Numbered from the stretch's first letter, positions 1 to 8,877 are shown. The stretch is 64,000 bases of DNA from Polynucleobacter sp. MWH-UH35A (GCF_018687075.1 NZ_CP061285.1:558001-622000), one strand, 5' to 3'. The notes: a model not told the origin generated them from the sequence alone. Program-made: numbers and translations.

Positions 1-204
1 TATACCCGCGGCACAATGCAGATAGCCAACATCATTCATAGTAGCGCTGCAATCTTGATGACTGCCATGGCAATGGGCCATATTTATATCGGTACGATCG
101 GTTCACAAGGATCAATCGACGGAATGAAGACTGGTTATGTAGATGCTACTTGGGCTAAAGAGCACCATGAGCTCTGGTACAACAAAGTGAATAAAAAGGG
201 ATAA
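1..204 (+). CDS. Formate dehydrogenase gamma subunit (cytochrome b), C-terminal part
   Basis: This is the last 67 codons of a gene whose start lies left of the window; the frame is open from base 1. The segment IIHSSAAILM followed by a hydrophobic stretch with GHIYIGTIG matches the final membrane helix and haem-b histidine region of FdnI/FdoI-type subunits. The tail KEHHELWY is typical of the family. The subunit anchors formate dehydrogenase in the inner membrane and passes electrons to quinone. The catalytic subunit should lie to the left. The tungstate-type transporter genes just downstream on the other strand fit a W- or Mo-dependent enzyme. Confidence 0.85.
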   Translation, partial: YTRGTMQIANIIHSSAAILMTAMAMGHIYIGTIGSQGSIDGMKTGYVDATWAKEHHELWYNKVNKKG

Positions 205-207
205 GCC

Positions 208-483
208 ATGAAAAAGATCATTGCTTTCACATTTAGTGCATTTGCTGCTGCTTCAGTGTTGGCAGCATTGCCACCGTTGACTCCTGAGCAAGCAGAAGCA
301 GCAGCTCTAGCGAAAGCCAAAACAGCTTATGGGGATAAGGTTGGCGCCTATAAATTATGCCTAGCCCAAAACAAAGTGGCGGATCAATTTAGAGTTCCAG
401 GTACGCCTGCGCCAGCGGCATGTACTGCACCACCTCCATTTACTCCGCCAGTAGCAGCGGCTGCGGCACCAGCGGCTAAGTAA
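208..483 (+). CDS. Small exported protein downstream of formate dehydrogenase
   Basis: 91 residues. A signal peptide (KK, then a hydrophobic run to about residue 20) precedes an Ala/Glu-rich helix and a Pro/Ala-rich tail. There are two cysteines, C51 and C72, which could form a disulfide. It starts three bases after the gamma-subunit stop, so it is very likely co-transcribed with formate dehydrogenase. I do not recognise a characterised family. Location after the membrane subunit suggests a periplasmic accessory or stability role, but that is inference from position only. Confidence 0.7.
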   Translation: MKKIIAFTFSAFAAASVLAALPPLTPEQAEAAALAKAKTAYGDKVGAYKLCLAQNKVADQFRVPGTPAPAACTAPPPFTPPVAAAAAPAAK

Positions 484-1200
484 TTAGTCCGCTAGCAACT
501 CCTGATGTAAGTAGCGTTTAGTTGCTTGTGTTTGGGGGTTGGTAAAGAAGGGGCCTACGGGTCCCTTTTCTTTTATCTCACCTTGATCGATAAAGATAAT
601 GTACTCAGCAAGCCTTTGAACTTGAGCAAGCTGATGCGATGAAAAAATTACATCTGCATCTTGTTGGTCAAATTGACGAATTAACTCTTCAACTTGCTCG
701 GTAGTGTTGGGATCTAAATTGGCAGTGGGTTCATCTAGCAAAACTAAATTTGGTTTTTGAAGAATCGCTCGTCCAAGGCAAAGCTTCTGTCTTTCGCCGG
801 CGGATAACTTCTGAGCTGGGCTATTGGCTAATGTACTTAATCCCACTTGCTCAATTACCCGTTCTATATCGGTATTAGTAATTGACGTATCTGCATCCCG
901 AACCATAGCTAGATTGGTTAAAGCAGAGGCTTTAATCATGGGTGTGTGATGCAAGACTAATGCAGTTTTTGTTTTAAAGGAGTAAGTGACCGTTCCACTA
1001 TCGGGCTTGATTAATCCATCTAAGACTTTTAAGAAGGTAGTCTTACCAGCACCATTTGGCCCAATACAGGCAGTAATTCTGTCTGCAGGAATGATGGCGT
1101 GTGGAATATTAAGAATGGTTCGTCCATTACTATTGACGATAACGTTCTTCAGTTCAATGAATTTTTCAAAGCTTTCCGTAGCTTCAATCAGATTATCCAT
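484..1200 (-). CDS. tupC: ABC transporter ATP-binding protein, tungstate (Tup) type
   Basis: ATPase with Walker A (GPNGAGKTT, about residues 47-55), signature LSAGERQ and Walker B LVLLDEPTANLD. The ATG at 1200 is preferred over one ten codons upstream because GGAG lies 7 bases before it. It also overlaps the end of the permease gene by 8 bases, which implies translational coupling. The permease neighbour is a single-subunit ModB/TupB-like protein. A TupA-type binding protein is encoded at 51765-52589, which supports tungstate or molybdate as substrate. The gene ends head-to-head with the formate dehydrogenase operon, a plausible user of the metal. Confidence 0.8.
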   Translation of the reverse strand: MDNLIEATESFEKFIELKNVIVNSNGRTILNIPHAIIPADRITACIGPNGAGKTTFLKVLDGLIKPDSGTVTYSFKTKTALVLHHTPMIKASALTNLAMVRDADTSITNTDIERVIEQVGLSTLANSPAQKLSAGERQKLCLGRAILQKPNLVLLDEPTANLDPNTTEQVEELIRQFDQQDADVIFSSHQLAQVQRLAEYIIFIDQGEIKEKGPVGPFFTNPQTQATKRYLHQELLAD

Positions 1201-1888
1201 AGCGACGCTCCGCAATGTGACGTACCGCAAAGGTAATTAGATTTGCCAATAAAACAATCATCAGAAGCACCATACCCAGTGCCAACGCTAAAGGTAGATC
1301 ACCCTTGCTAGTTTCTAGAGCAATAGCGGTGGTCATGGTTCTGGTGGAGTGATCAATATTGCCGCCGACGATCATCACTGCGCCAACCTCCGATATAGCT
1401 CTGGCTAGGCCAGCAAGTATGGCGATTGTGAGCGAGAAGCGGCAATCCCAGATCAGCCACTTAAAACGGGCTATGGGTGGCAACCTAAGGCTCAGAAACG
1501 AGTCTCGATGTATTTTCCAGGAGTCTTCCAGTATTTGTCGACTAAGGGCGGCAATTAACGGGGTTGTTAGCAATGTCTGAGCAACGATCATCCCTTTAGG
1601 TGTAAAAAGCCATCCCCAAGCCCCTAAGGGGCCAGAGCGAGATAGCATGAGGTACACCAAGACCCCAACGATGACTGTGGGTACACCCATCAGGGTATTG
1701 AGTGTCACAATAATTGTCTTTTTGCCACTAAATTTCTCTGTTGCTAGGAGGGCTCCGATGGGTAGGCCCACTAGCGTCCCTATGAGAAGGGCGGACAGGC
1801 TGACCTGGAGGGAAACTAATACGATCCCTAGGACCCCGCCATCTAATTGCGCGAGTAAGGATAGGGCGTCTTGAAAAGCTTTTAACAT
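1193..1888 (-). CDS. tupB: ABC transporter permease, tungstate (Tup) type
   Basis: 231 residues with about five or six hydrophobic helices. The cytoplasmic EAA-type loop is around ARAISEVGAVMIVGGNI, which is characteristic of the TupB/ModB/CysT permease group. The ISEVGAVMIVGGN sequence is especially like tungstate and molybdate permeases. It is transcribed first in a two-gene unit with the ATPase. No binding-protein gene lies next to it; the likely partners TupA and ModA are near 51.8-54.5 kb. A short perfect inverted repeat lies immediately upstream of the start codon. Confidence 0.8.
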   Translation of the reverse strand: MLKAFQDALSLLAQLDGGVLGIVLVSLQVSLSALLIGTLVGLPIGALLATEKFSGKKTIIVTLNTLMGVPTVIVGVLVYLMLSRSGPLGAWGWLFTPKGMIVAQTLLTTPLIAALSRQILEDSWKIHRDSFLSLRLPPIARFKWLIWDCRFSLTIAILAGLARAISEVGAVMIVGGNIDHSTRTMTTAIALETSKGDLPLALALGMVLLMIVLLANLITFAVRHIAERRYG

Positions 1889-1891
1889 GCG

Positions 1892-1906
1892 CTTGATTCT
1901 ATCAAG
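1892..1906. repeat. 15-bp inverted repeat before tupB
   Basis: CTTGAT-TCT-ATCAAG, a perfect 6-3-6 palindrome ending three bases upstream of the tupB start codon and inside the short divergent gap to the BFD-like gene. It could be an operator, or a hairpin in the leader that affects initiation at tupB. It does not match the palindrome found upstream of tupA, so a shared operator is not supported. Confidence 0.4.
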
Positions 1907-1954
1907 GCAATGGCAAAATGGCTGTAATGCGATTGATTTCCCTATTTTTGACCC

Positions 1955-2155
1955 ATGGCTGAACTTGTTTGCCTCTGTAATGAGGTTCTCGATATGGATT
2001 TACGTGAGTATTTAGATGCTCACCCCATAGACTCCATTGATGAGTTGCGGGAGCAGGCGTCCATTTGTAATAAATGTATGCAGTGTCAAGAAATCGTTGA
2101 GAGTGAAATTTACTTGGCCCGTGTTCGACGACAACGCGCCGCAGGACAGTTTTAA
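1955..2155 (+). CDS. BFD-like [2Fe-2S]-binding protein
   Basis: 66 residues with C6-x-C8 and C41-x2-C44, and an extra C38. The C-x-C, about 32-residue gap, C-x2-C spacing is that of bacterioferritin-associated ferredoxin (BFD) domains, which bind a [2Fe-2S] cluster. The family includes Bfd, which reduces stored iron in bacterioferritin, and BFD modules of NirB and NasB. No bacterioferritin gene is visible here, so the electron-transfer partner is unknown. Its stop overlaps the start of the next gene (TAATG), indicating an operon with the EEP protein and cardiolipin synthase. Confidence 0.75.
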   Translation: MAELVCLCNEVLDMDLREYLDAHPIDSIDELREQASICNKCMQCQEIVESEIYLARVRRQRAAGQF

Positions 2156-2907
2156 TGAGTGCCAATAAAACGACTCGATTCACTGTACTTAGTATGAATG
2201 TTCATAAAGGTTTATCGCCTTTGCATCGACATTCCACGATTTACCAGTTGCGACAAAAAATGCGCAGTCATTATCCTGACCTGCTTTTTTTGCAAGAGTT
2301 ACAGCAAGAACATCGAGGTAGGATTCGGCGTTTCAGTCAATGGCCTATGACAGAGCTAACGCACTTTCTCTCCGAAGATTTTTGGCATGATTGGCATTAT
2401 GGAAAGAATGTTGAGTATCGCGATGGTCATCATGGCAACGCCATACTTTCTAAACATCCCCAGCAAAAGGGAAATAACTACGACATTTCCGCATATCGAT
2501 TTGAGGGTCGTGGATTGTTGCATAGCATCACCAAGCTCGACGGACTAGACAGGCCTATCCATTGCTTTTGCGTGCATTTAGCGCTCTTCGAGCGGGGTAG
2601 GGAGCGCCAATTAGAGGCCATTATTGGACATATTCAAGATCTCGCTCAAAATGCCCCCACCATTGTTGCTGGTGACTTTAATGATTGGCGCAATCGCATC
2701 AGTGCCCCCATGAAGGCTGCTGGCTTTGATGAGGTATTTGAAGTGCTGACAGGTTCACCAGCTAAAACTTTTCCAAGTGTGAAGCCATTACTTCCAATGG
2801 ATCGTATTTATGTGCGTGGATTAAAAATTCATTCTGCACAGATTTTGCATGAATGGTTAAAACTATCGGATCACCTTGGCATTACTGCTGAATTGGAACT
2901 TGTATGA
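2155..2907 (+). CDS. Endonuclease/exonuclease/phosphatase family protein
   Basis: 250 residues of the EEP fold. Visible motifs are MNVHKGLSP (start of the fold), LQEL (the Glu metal ligand), HGNAILSK, AGDFNDWR and the C-terminal SDHLG catalytic Asp-His. The ATG overlaps the upstream stop, and its own TGA overlaps the cardiolipin synthase ATG. EEP proteins are also encoded beside cardiolipin synthase in Escherichia coli (ybhP beside clsB). A lipid- or nucleic-acid-phosphodiester substrate is therefore possible. No signal peptide is evident, so it is probably cytoplasmic. Confidence 0.8.
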   Translation: MSANKTTRFTVLSMNVHKGLSPLHRHSTIYQLRQKMRSHYPDLLFLQELQQEHRGRIRRFSQWPMTELTHFLSEDFWHDWHYGKNVEYRDGHHGNAILSKHPQQKGNNYDISAYRFEGRGLLHSITKLDGLDRPIHCFCVHLALFERGRERQLEAIIGHIQDLAQNAPTIVAGDFNDWRNRISAPMKAAGFDEVFEVLTGSPAKTFPSVKPLLPMDRIYVRGLKIHSAQILHEWLKLSDHLGITAELELV

Positions 2908-4379
2908 ATATTTTGTCGTTTATTTTTGGCTCTCTTTTTGGGTTCTCATTAATATGGGTGCCGATTGCTCATGTACTGATTGTGCTTGCTTTTGGAGTCC
3001 ACTTAATCTCTGTTAGAAGGCCAGTTGGCGTTGCTTTCGCATGGTTTTTGATTGTGATTCTCGTGCCTATCGTGGGTATTGCCTTATATATTCTGATTGG
3101 TGAGCGCCCAGTAGGGCGAAAGCTTACTCGCAAGATTATTCGCATGAACCGCGAATACGAAAAAATTACTGAGAATATGCGTCAAGAGTACATGGCTGAT
3201 AGGCAAAAACTACCGGTTGAGGGTAGGGCTCTTAGTCTTTTGGCTGAATCAAAAAATGGTTCACCAGTGGTGGCTGGTAACAAGATCGAGTTGCATACAA
3301 ATTCACTTAATATTCTGCAAAACTTTATCGATGAGATTAATCAGGCAAAAAAGAGCCTGCATCTCGAGTTTTATATATGGGCCTTAGGTGGAGACGCAGA
3401 TAGGGTTTGCGAGGCTCTTATTGCCGCTTCTAAACGGGGTGTCGCCTGTCAAGTATTGCTCGATTCCTTAGGTAGCAAAGATTGGTTTAAATCTGCATGG
3501 CCCGCACGTTTTCGTGCTGCGGGAATCAGGGTGACGGAGGCTTTGCCGATTCAGATTGGCCGCTTTCAGTTCCGTCGTGCGGATTTACGACTTCATCGGA
3601 AAATTTTTGTGATTGATGGGGCAATCGTCTGGACCGGCAGTATGAATTTAGTGGACCCTCGCACTTTTAAGCAGGACTCTGGAGTGGGTGAGTGGGTAGA
3701 TGCCATGGTACGTATCGAGGGCCCAGTTGCTGCACAATTCGAATTAACTTTTGCTTTTGACTGGAGTGTTGATGACCCCAGTATTACCAGCTTTAGGGAT
3801 TGCGAGCCGCCAGCATCGTCGCATGAAGGCGGTGCATTGGCTCAAGAATTTTCCTCTGGACCAGTTTATCGTGACGATATTTTGTACCAAGTCTTGCTGT
3901 CAGCCATCATGGATGCGCGCGAAGAGTTGACGATTACTACGCCATATTTTGGTCCTGATGATGGTTTGATTCAGGCTCTAATGGCAGCTGCTGCCAGGGG
4001 AGTTAAGGTAACCCTGGTGGTTCCCAAGTTAAATGATTCAACCCTAGTTGCATGGAGTAGTAAAAGTTTCTATGAAGATTTAATGAATGCGGGTGTGGTT
4101 ATCGCAGAGTTTCATGGTGGTCTGCTGCATACGAAGAGCTTATTGATTGATAAGCGTATTGCTATTTTTGGGTCTGTTAATTTTGATCAACGCAGCTTGC
4201 GACTCAATTTTGAGATCAGCTTAATTGTTTACAACGTGGATTTCTGTATCAAGTTAGAAAAGTTAATTGATTCTTATTTGGCGCAATCCGATTATGTCGA
4301 TCCTAAAGCCTGGGCAAAAAGACCTGTATGGCGTCGCTATCTTGAGAACGCGGCGCACCTAACTTCGCCGCTACTTTAA
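2904..4379 (+). CDS. cls: Cardiolipin synthase
   Basis: 491 residues. Two N-terminal membrane helices (about 5-25 and 38-60) are followed by two phospholipase D domains. The HKD motifs are H231-x-K233-x4-D238 and H409-x-K411-x4-D416, followed by GSMN and GSVN respectively. Length and the two N-terminal helices resemble ClsA rather than the soluble ClsB. The enzyme joins two phosphatidylglycerol molecules into cardiolipin and glycerol at the inner membrane. The ATGA overlap with the EEP gene implies coupled translation. The end overlaps the convergent CoA-transferase gene by four bases. Confidence 0.9.
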   Translation: MNILSFIFGSLFGFSLIWVPIAHVLIVLAFGVHLISVRRPVGVAFAWFLIVILVPIVGIALYILIGERPVGRKLTRKIIRMNREYEKITENMRQEYMADRQKLPVEGRALSLLAESKNGSPVVAGNKIELHTNSLNILQNFIDEINQAKKSLHLEFYIWALGGDADRVCEALIAASKRGVACQVLLDSLGSKDWFKSAWPARFRAAGIRVTEALPIQIGRFQFRRADLRLHRKIFVIDGAIVWTGSMNLVDPRTFKQDSGVGEWVDAMVRIEGPVAAQFELTFAFDWSVDDPSITSFRDCEPPASSHEGGALAQEFSSGPVYRDDILYQVLLSAIMDAREELTITTPYFGPDDGLIQALMAAAARGVKVTLVVPKLNDSTLVAWSSKSFYEDLMNAGVVIAEFHGGLLHTKSLLIDKRIAIFGSVNFDQRSLRLNFEISLIVYNVDFCIKLEKLIDSYLAQSDYVDPKAWAKRPVWRRYLENAAHLTSPLL

Positions 4380-5560
4380 ATTGCTCCGCTGGCTCGCATA
4401 TCAGCGATTTCAGACTCCGTTATTCCGAGCTCTTTCAAGATGGTATTCGTGTGTTCTCCTACTGCTGGGATAGGATCCATACGGTAGTTATAAGTGTCAT
4501 TAAGACCGGGGGGCAGTAGGGCGGAAATGACACCATTTGGAGAGTCTACTTCAGTCCAGCGATTGCGTGCCTTAAGTTGTTCATGCTTCCAAAGTCCCGC
4601 CATGTCATTGAGATGCGCATTTGCAATTTGCGCCTTCTCTAATCTTGCAATGAGTTGTTCGGAAGTGAGTTTGCTAAAGCAAGCATCAATAATCTCTAGA
4701 AGTTCAGCACGTTTTTCATTACGTTTGAAATTGCGATCAAAGCGCTCATCTTTAGCGAGCTCAGAATTCTCTAAGACAGTCTCGCAGAACTGCACCCATT
4801 CACGTTCATTTTGTAGGCCAAGCATGACAGTCTTGCCATCGCCAGCCTTAAATGGGCCATACGGATATATTGTTGCGTGGGATGCGCCATTTCTAGGGGG
4901 CGGCTCTGCGCCTTTATAGGCGTAATACATGGGAAAGTTCATCCACTCGCCAAGGGACTCCAACATAGAGATATCAATCACTGACCCCTTGCCGGTTTTC
5001 CCTCTTTGCAAAAGGGCTGCCAAGATATTGGTGTAGGCATACATTCCTGCTGCAATATCGGCAATGGAATTTCCTGCTTTACTCGGTGTTTCAGGGGTTC
5101 CGGTAACTGATAAGAATCCCGCCTCGCTTTGGATTAATAGATCGTAGGCTTTTTTATCTCGATATGGCCCATTATTGCCGTAGCCCGAAATATCACACAG
5201 AATGAGTTTTGGATTCTCTTTTTGTAAGAGCTCAGCCGTCAGGCCCATACGCGCAGCAGCTCCGGGTGCGAGGTTTTGCACTAAGACATCCGCAGTCTTT
5301 AATAAAGTCTTCAGTGTTGCAATTGCCGCTGGTTGCTTAAGGTCTAAAGTCAAACTTTCCTTAGATCGATTTACCCACACAAAATGTGAGCACAGTCCAT
5401 CCACTCGCGTATCGTATCCTCTGGCAAAGTCACCGCCACCAGGACGCTCTACCTTAATGACCCTAGCTCCCAAGTCTGCTAACTGACGAGTGCAGAAGGG
5501 GGCTGCAATGGCGTGCTCCAGGGAAACAACAGTAATACCGTCTAATGGACGAATACTCAT
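4376..5560 (-). CDS. CaiB/BaiF family CoA-transferase
   Basis: 394 residues of a class III CoA-transferase. Typical features are the N-terminal PLDGITVVSLEHAIAAPFCT-like region, the FVWVNRSKESLTLDL motif, and IDISMLES, where the family's catalytic aspartate sits. These enzymes move CoA between carboxylic acids. It follows an acyl-CoA dehydrogenase gene by 12 bases on the same strand, so both probably work on one organic acid: activation, then alpha-beta dehydrogenation. The substrate cannot be read from sequence. Confidence 0.85.
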   Translation of the reverse strand: MSIRPLDGITVVSLEHAIAAPFCTRQLADLGARVIKVERPGGGDFARGYDTRVDGLCSHFVWVNRSKESLTLDLKQPAAIATLKTLLKTADVLVQNLAPGAAARMGLTAELLQKENPKLILCDISGYGNNGPYRDKKAYDLLIQSEAGFLSVTGTPETPSKAGNSIADIAAGMYAYTNILAALLQRGKTGKGSVIDISMLESLGEWMNFPMYYAYKGAEPPPRNGASHATIYPYGPFKAGDGKTVMLGLQNEREWVQFCETVLENSELAKDERFDRNFKRNEKRAELLEIIDACFSKLTSEQLIARLEKAQIANAHLNDMAGLWKHEQLKARNRWTEVDSPNGVISALLPPGLNDTYNYRMDPIPAVGEHTNTILKELGITESEIADMRASGAI

Positions 5561-5572
5561 ATCAAGAACTCT

Positions 5573-6742
5573 CTAGAAAGATCTTGGGAGACCAAGAACA
5601 TGTTCAGCAATATAGGAGTAGATCAAATTCGTGGAGATTGGTGCTACTTGATAAAGGCGAGTTTCTCTGAACTTACGCTCCACATCATATTCGTTTGCAA
5701 ACCCAAAGCCACCATGAGTCTGAAGGCAGACGTTAGCTGCTTCCCATGAAGCTTTGGCGGCTAAGTATTTGGCCATATTGGCTTCTGGCCCACAGGGTTG
5801 ATGGTTATCAAATAGGTCGCAAGCCTTAAAGCGCATCAGATTGGCTGCTTCAGTTTCAATATAGCTTTCAGCAATCGGAAACTGAATCCCTTGATTTTTA
5901 CCAATAGGGCGATCAAAAACGACGCGATCATTGGCATAACGACGAGCGCGATCAATAAACCAGTAGGCATCACCAATACATTCAGCGGCGATCAGAACGC
6001 GCTCGGCATTTAAGCCATCGAGAATATATTTGAACCCCTGACCTTCAGTTCCAATCAGGTTCTCAGCGGGAATCTCAAGATTGTCGAAGAACACCTCGTT
6101 AGTTTCATGATTGACCATATTAGCAATTGGCCTTACTTCCATCCCTTTACCAATGGCATCGGCCAGATTGACGATAAAGATCGACATGCCTTCAGACTTG
6201 CGTTGCACCTCGCTCAGTGGAGTAGTGCGTGCCAGCAAAATCATCAAATCAGAGTGTTGGATTCTGGATATCCAAACCTTTTGACCATTCACAATGTACT
6301 TATCACCTTTTTTAATGGCGGTCGTTTTGAGTTTGGTTGTATCGGTTCCGGTGGTAGGCTCAGTAACAGCCATACTTTGAAGTCGCAGCTCCCCGGATGC
6401 AATTTTAGGGAGATATATTTTTTTCTGAGCTTCTGACCCATGACGTAATAGGGTGCCCATGTTGTACATCTGTCCATGACATGAGCCTGAGTTACCACCG
6501 GAAAAATTAATTTCTTCCATGATCACTGAGGCCTCAGCAAGTCCTAGTCCGGAGCCGCCATATTCTTCTGGAATGAGTGCAGCCAACCAGCCTGCCTTTG
6601 TCATTGCATCAACAAAAGCCTCTGGATAGCCTCTTTCATGATCAATTTTTTGCCAATAAGCAGAGTCAAAGGAGCTGCCAAGATCGCGTAATGCTTCACG
6701 CATTTCTTGATACTGGTCCGGCTTAGGAATAGGGTGGCTCAT
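5573..6742 (-). CDS. Acyl-CoA dehydrogenase family protein
   Basis: 389 residues with all acyl-CoA dehydrogenase regions: AVTEPTTGTDTTKLKT (FAD and substrate contacts), the KVWISR strand, and the C-terminal QTHGGFGFANEYDVER helix. The C-terminal position where medium-chain enzymes carry the catalytic Glu (YEGT) reads YQVAP. A Glu is instead present at residue 247 (GLNAERV), where isovaleryl-CoA dehydrogenase has its base. This suggests a branched or unusual acyl-CoA substrate. It is first in a two-gene unit with the CoA-transferase. Confidence 0.85.
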   Translation of the reverse strand: MSHPIPKPDQYQEMREALRDLGSSFDSAYWQKIDHERGYPEAFVDAMTKAGWLAALIPEEYGGSGLGLAEASVIMEEINFSGGNSGSCHGQMYNMGTLLRHGSEAQKKIYLPKIASGELRLQSMAVTEPTTGTDTTKLKTTAIKKGDKYIVNGQKVWISRIQHSDLMILLARTTPLSEVQRKSEGMSIFIVNLADAIGKGMEVRPIANMVNHETNEVFFDNLEIPAENLIGTEGQGFKYILDGLNAERVLIAAECIGDAYWFIDRARRYANDRVVFDRPIGKNQGIQFPIAESYIETEAANLMRFKACDLFDNHQPCGPEANMAKYLAAKASWEAANVCLQTHGGFGFANEYDVERKFRETRLYQVAPISTNLIYSYIAEHVLGLPRSF

Positions 6743-6902
6743 GAAGGTCTCAATTTATAGGTTTTATGGTGAATTTATCTTTCTAGGCATTAGTTTAAGC
6801 AAGAATTGAAAAAGTTGGGTATTGCTCAAAACAAGGCAAAATAGGCGATATGAAATTCAAGCACGAGCACTCGAATGCCATCAACTTAGGGTTTGTTATT
6901 TG

Positions 6903-7406
6903 ATGGAGCATTTGTTCGATCATTTTTTTGCTTGGTTCGAAATGCCCTCTGTTGGTTTGCCAGCAGTATTTCTGAGTTCATTTATTTCTGCGACTTTAAT
7001 ACCCGCTGGCTCAGAGCCAATCCTGTTTGGCTATATCACGCTGAACCCGCACTTATTTTGGGTTGCGATTATAGTTGCTACAGTCGGCAATACTTTGGGT
7101 GGTATGGTGGATTGGTGGCTAGGGGTCATTGCCCGCAATAGCTTTAAGACGATGGATGAGCCTCGCAATGGCCGCCTAAAGCGTTGGCTTGAGGAATGGG
7201 GGCCGAAGTTGTTGCTACTTTCCTGGCTGCCTGGGTTAGGCGACCCTTTATGTCTCGCGGCCGGGTGGTTAAAACTCCCTTGGCAGCCATGCCTCATTTA
7301 TATGTTTATTGGCAAGCTACTGCGTTTTATTACGCTTACATGGCTTTTAACTCTAGTTCCAGAAAGTTTCTGGCATCAACTAGGTCATTGGCTGCACCTC
7401 ATTTAA
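6903..7406 (+). CDS. YqaA family membrane protein (DedA-like)
   Basis: 167 residues from the ATG at 6903. The open frame extends 27 codons further upstream, but that part is hydrophilic and unlike the family. Features are a re-entrant-type hydrophobic segment with SSFISATLIPAGSE, then GNTLGGMVDWWLG and a C-terminal helix pair. Both motifs match YqaA, a relative of the DedA/SNARE-associated family. DedA relatives act in lipid-carrier or lipid flipping in the inner membrane; whether YqaA does is not established. No strong ribosome site is visible, so the start is uncertain. Confidence 0.7.
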   Translation: MEHLFDHFFAWFEMPSVGLPAVFLSSFISATLIPAGSEPILFGYITLNPHLFWVAIIVATVGNTLGGMVDWWLGVIARNSFKTMDEPRNGRLKRWLEEWGPKLLLLSWLPGLGDPLCLAAGWLKLPWQPCLIYMFIGKLLRFITLTWLLTLVPESFWHQLGHWLHLI

Positions 7407-8107
7407 ACCGCACAATACTTCTGCTGAATCTCATCATTATTTAATAAATTCTGAGCGGTGTCGTGAAACACAATCTCACCCTGATCTAGGATGTAAGCTC
7501 GATCAGAAATCTTCAAAGCTTGTTGCACGTTTTGTTCTACCAGCAGGATAGTCAGGCCCTGTTGTTTTAGCTTGGCGAACAACTCGAACATTTCATCAAC
7601 TAAGACCGGCATGATGCCTTCAGAAGGCTCATCTAGCAAAATCACCTTAGGCTTGCCAATCATTGCCCTAGCAATAGCCAGCATTTGTTGTTCGCCGCCT
7701 GACATCGAGGTGCCATCTTGATGAAGGCGCTCTTTGAGGCGTGGAAATATCTCGGCAATCTCATCAACTAATGCGCTCATATCGCCGACATTCTTTTTTG
7801 CGATCACCCCAAGCTCCAAATTTTCTTTAACAGTGAGTCCGGGAACGATGCGGCGATCCTCTGGAACGTATGCTAACCCTAAGTGGAAGCGTTCGTGAGC
7901 AGGTAAGTCTAAAAATGAAGTGCCATCAATTGAAGCTTTGCCTTCGCGCTTGGAGAGTAGGCCCATGAGCGAGCGCAATGTAGTAGTTTTACCTGCGCCA
8001 TTACGACCCATCAAAGTAACAATTTCACCTTTATTGACTTCAAGTGAGATGCCTTGCAATACATGACTGCGGTCATACCACGCGTTTAAATTTTCTACAC
8101 GCAACAT
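7403..8107 (-). CDS. livF: Branched-chain-type ABC transporter ATPase LivF
   Basis: 234 residues, the usual LivF length. Walker A is GRNGAGKTT, the signature is SGGEQQML, and Walker B is VILLDEPSEGIMP; the SEG after DEP is a LivF hallmark. It is last in a minus-strand transporter operon (SBP, livH, livM, livG, livF) that also carries catabolic genes upstream. The substrate may therefore be an aromatic or heterocyclic acid rather than leucine. Its last bases overlap the end of the convergent yqaA-like gene. Confidence 0.88.
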   Translation of the reverse strand: MLRVENLNAWYDRSHVLQGISLEVNKGEIVTLMGRNGAGKTTTLRSLMGLLSKREGKASIDGTSFLDLPAHERFHLGLAYVPEDRRIVPGLTVKENLELGVIAKKNVGDMSALVDEIAEIFPRLKERLHQDGTSMSGGEQQMLAIARAMIGKPKVILLDEPSEGIMPVLVDEMFELFAKLKQQGLTILLVEQNVQQALKISDRAYILDQGEIVFHDTAQNLLNNDEIQQKYCAV

Positions 8108-8121
8108 ATTTTGCTTTCTGT

Positions 8122-8877
8122 TTAACCTTGACCTAGGTACACACGACGTACCTCGGCGTTATTTTGGATTTCTTCTGGAGTGCCTTCGGCCAAAAACTCG
8201 CCGTGATGTAAAACGATAATGCGCTTACAAAGGCCCATAATGAGTTTCATCTTGTGTTCAACCAAGATCACAGTGCGCTCATTAGCAAGTGTACGAATGA
8301 GTTCCATCATGACCAATGTTTCTTCTGGAGACATGCCGGCAGTCGGTTCATCAAGCAGGAGCAAGCTTGGATTGCAGGCTAAAGCCATTGCAATCTCAAG
8401 GGCGCGCTGTTGGCCATGAGCTAGGTCGCCTGTTTTCTTGTTCCGTAGGTGCTCTAGATTAACTCGGCGTAGAAGTTGGTCGGCGAGTTCTATGGGGCCT
8501 GGATAGCTCTGCGCATTGCGGAGAAAGTTGTAGCGCGCCGTTTCCATTTGGGCGGCAACGCGGACATTTTCATGAACGCTCAGCTGTTTGAAGACATTTG
8601 TAATCTGGAAACTTTTAGAGATACCAATACGGGCAAACTCATGCTGCTGCATACCGGTGATATCTTTACCATTAAATAGAATCTGGCCGCTTGTAGGAGG
8701 AAATGCTCCGCTCAACACATTAAAGAATGTGCTTTTGCCAGCACCGTTTGGTCCAATGATGGCAGTCAGGGTTCCGGGCATAAAGCTGGTGGATACATCT
8801 TGCAATGCTTTGAACTTGCCAAAGCTTTTGCTAACGTGACGTGCTTCAAGAATGGGAGTAGTGGTTGGGCTATTCAT
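8122..8877 (-). CDS. livG: Branched-chain-type ABC transporter ATPase LivG
   Basis: 251 residues. Walker A is GPNGAGKST, the signature region is LAHGQQRALEIAMAL, and Walker B is LLLLDEPTAGMSPEE. The TAGM sequence and the AHGQQR signature are typical of LivG. The start codon overlaps the livM stop by one base, and 14 bases separate it from livF. It energises import together with LivF. Confidence 0.88.
   Translation of the reverse strand: MNSPTTTPILEARHVSKSFGKFKALQDVSTSFMPGTLTAIIGPNGAGKSTFFNVLSGAFPPTSGQILFNGKDITGMQQHEFARIGISKSFQITNVFKQLSVHENVRVAAQMETARYNFLRNAQSYPGPIELADQLLRRVNLEHLRNKKTGDLAHGQQRALEIAMALACNPSLLLLDEPTAGMSPEETLVMMELIRTLANERTVILVEHKMKLIMGLCKRIIVLHHGEFLAEGTPEEIQNNAEVRRVYLGQG

Noticed and set aside
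1902..2183. 93-residue open frame on the minus strand
   Set aside because: It lies antisense over the BFD-like gene, whose cysteine motif is clear; the antisense protein has no recognisable pattern.
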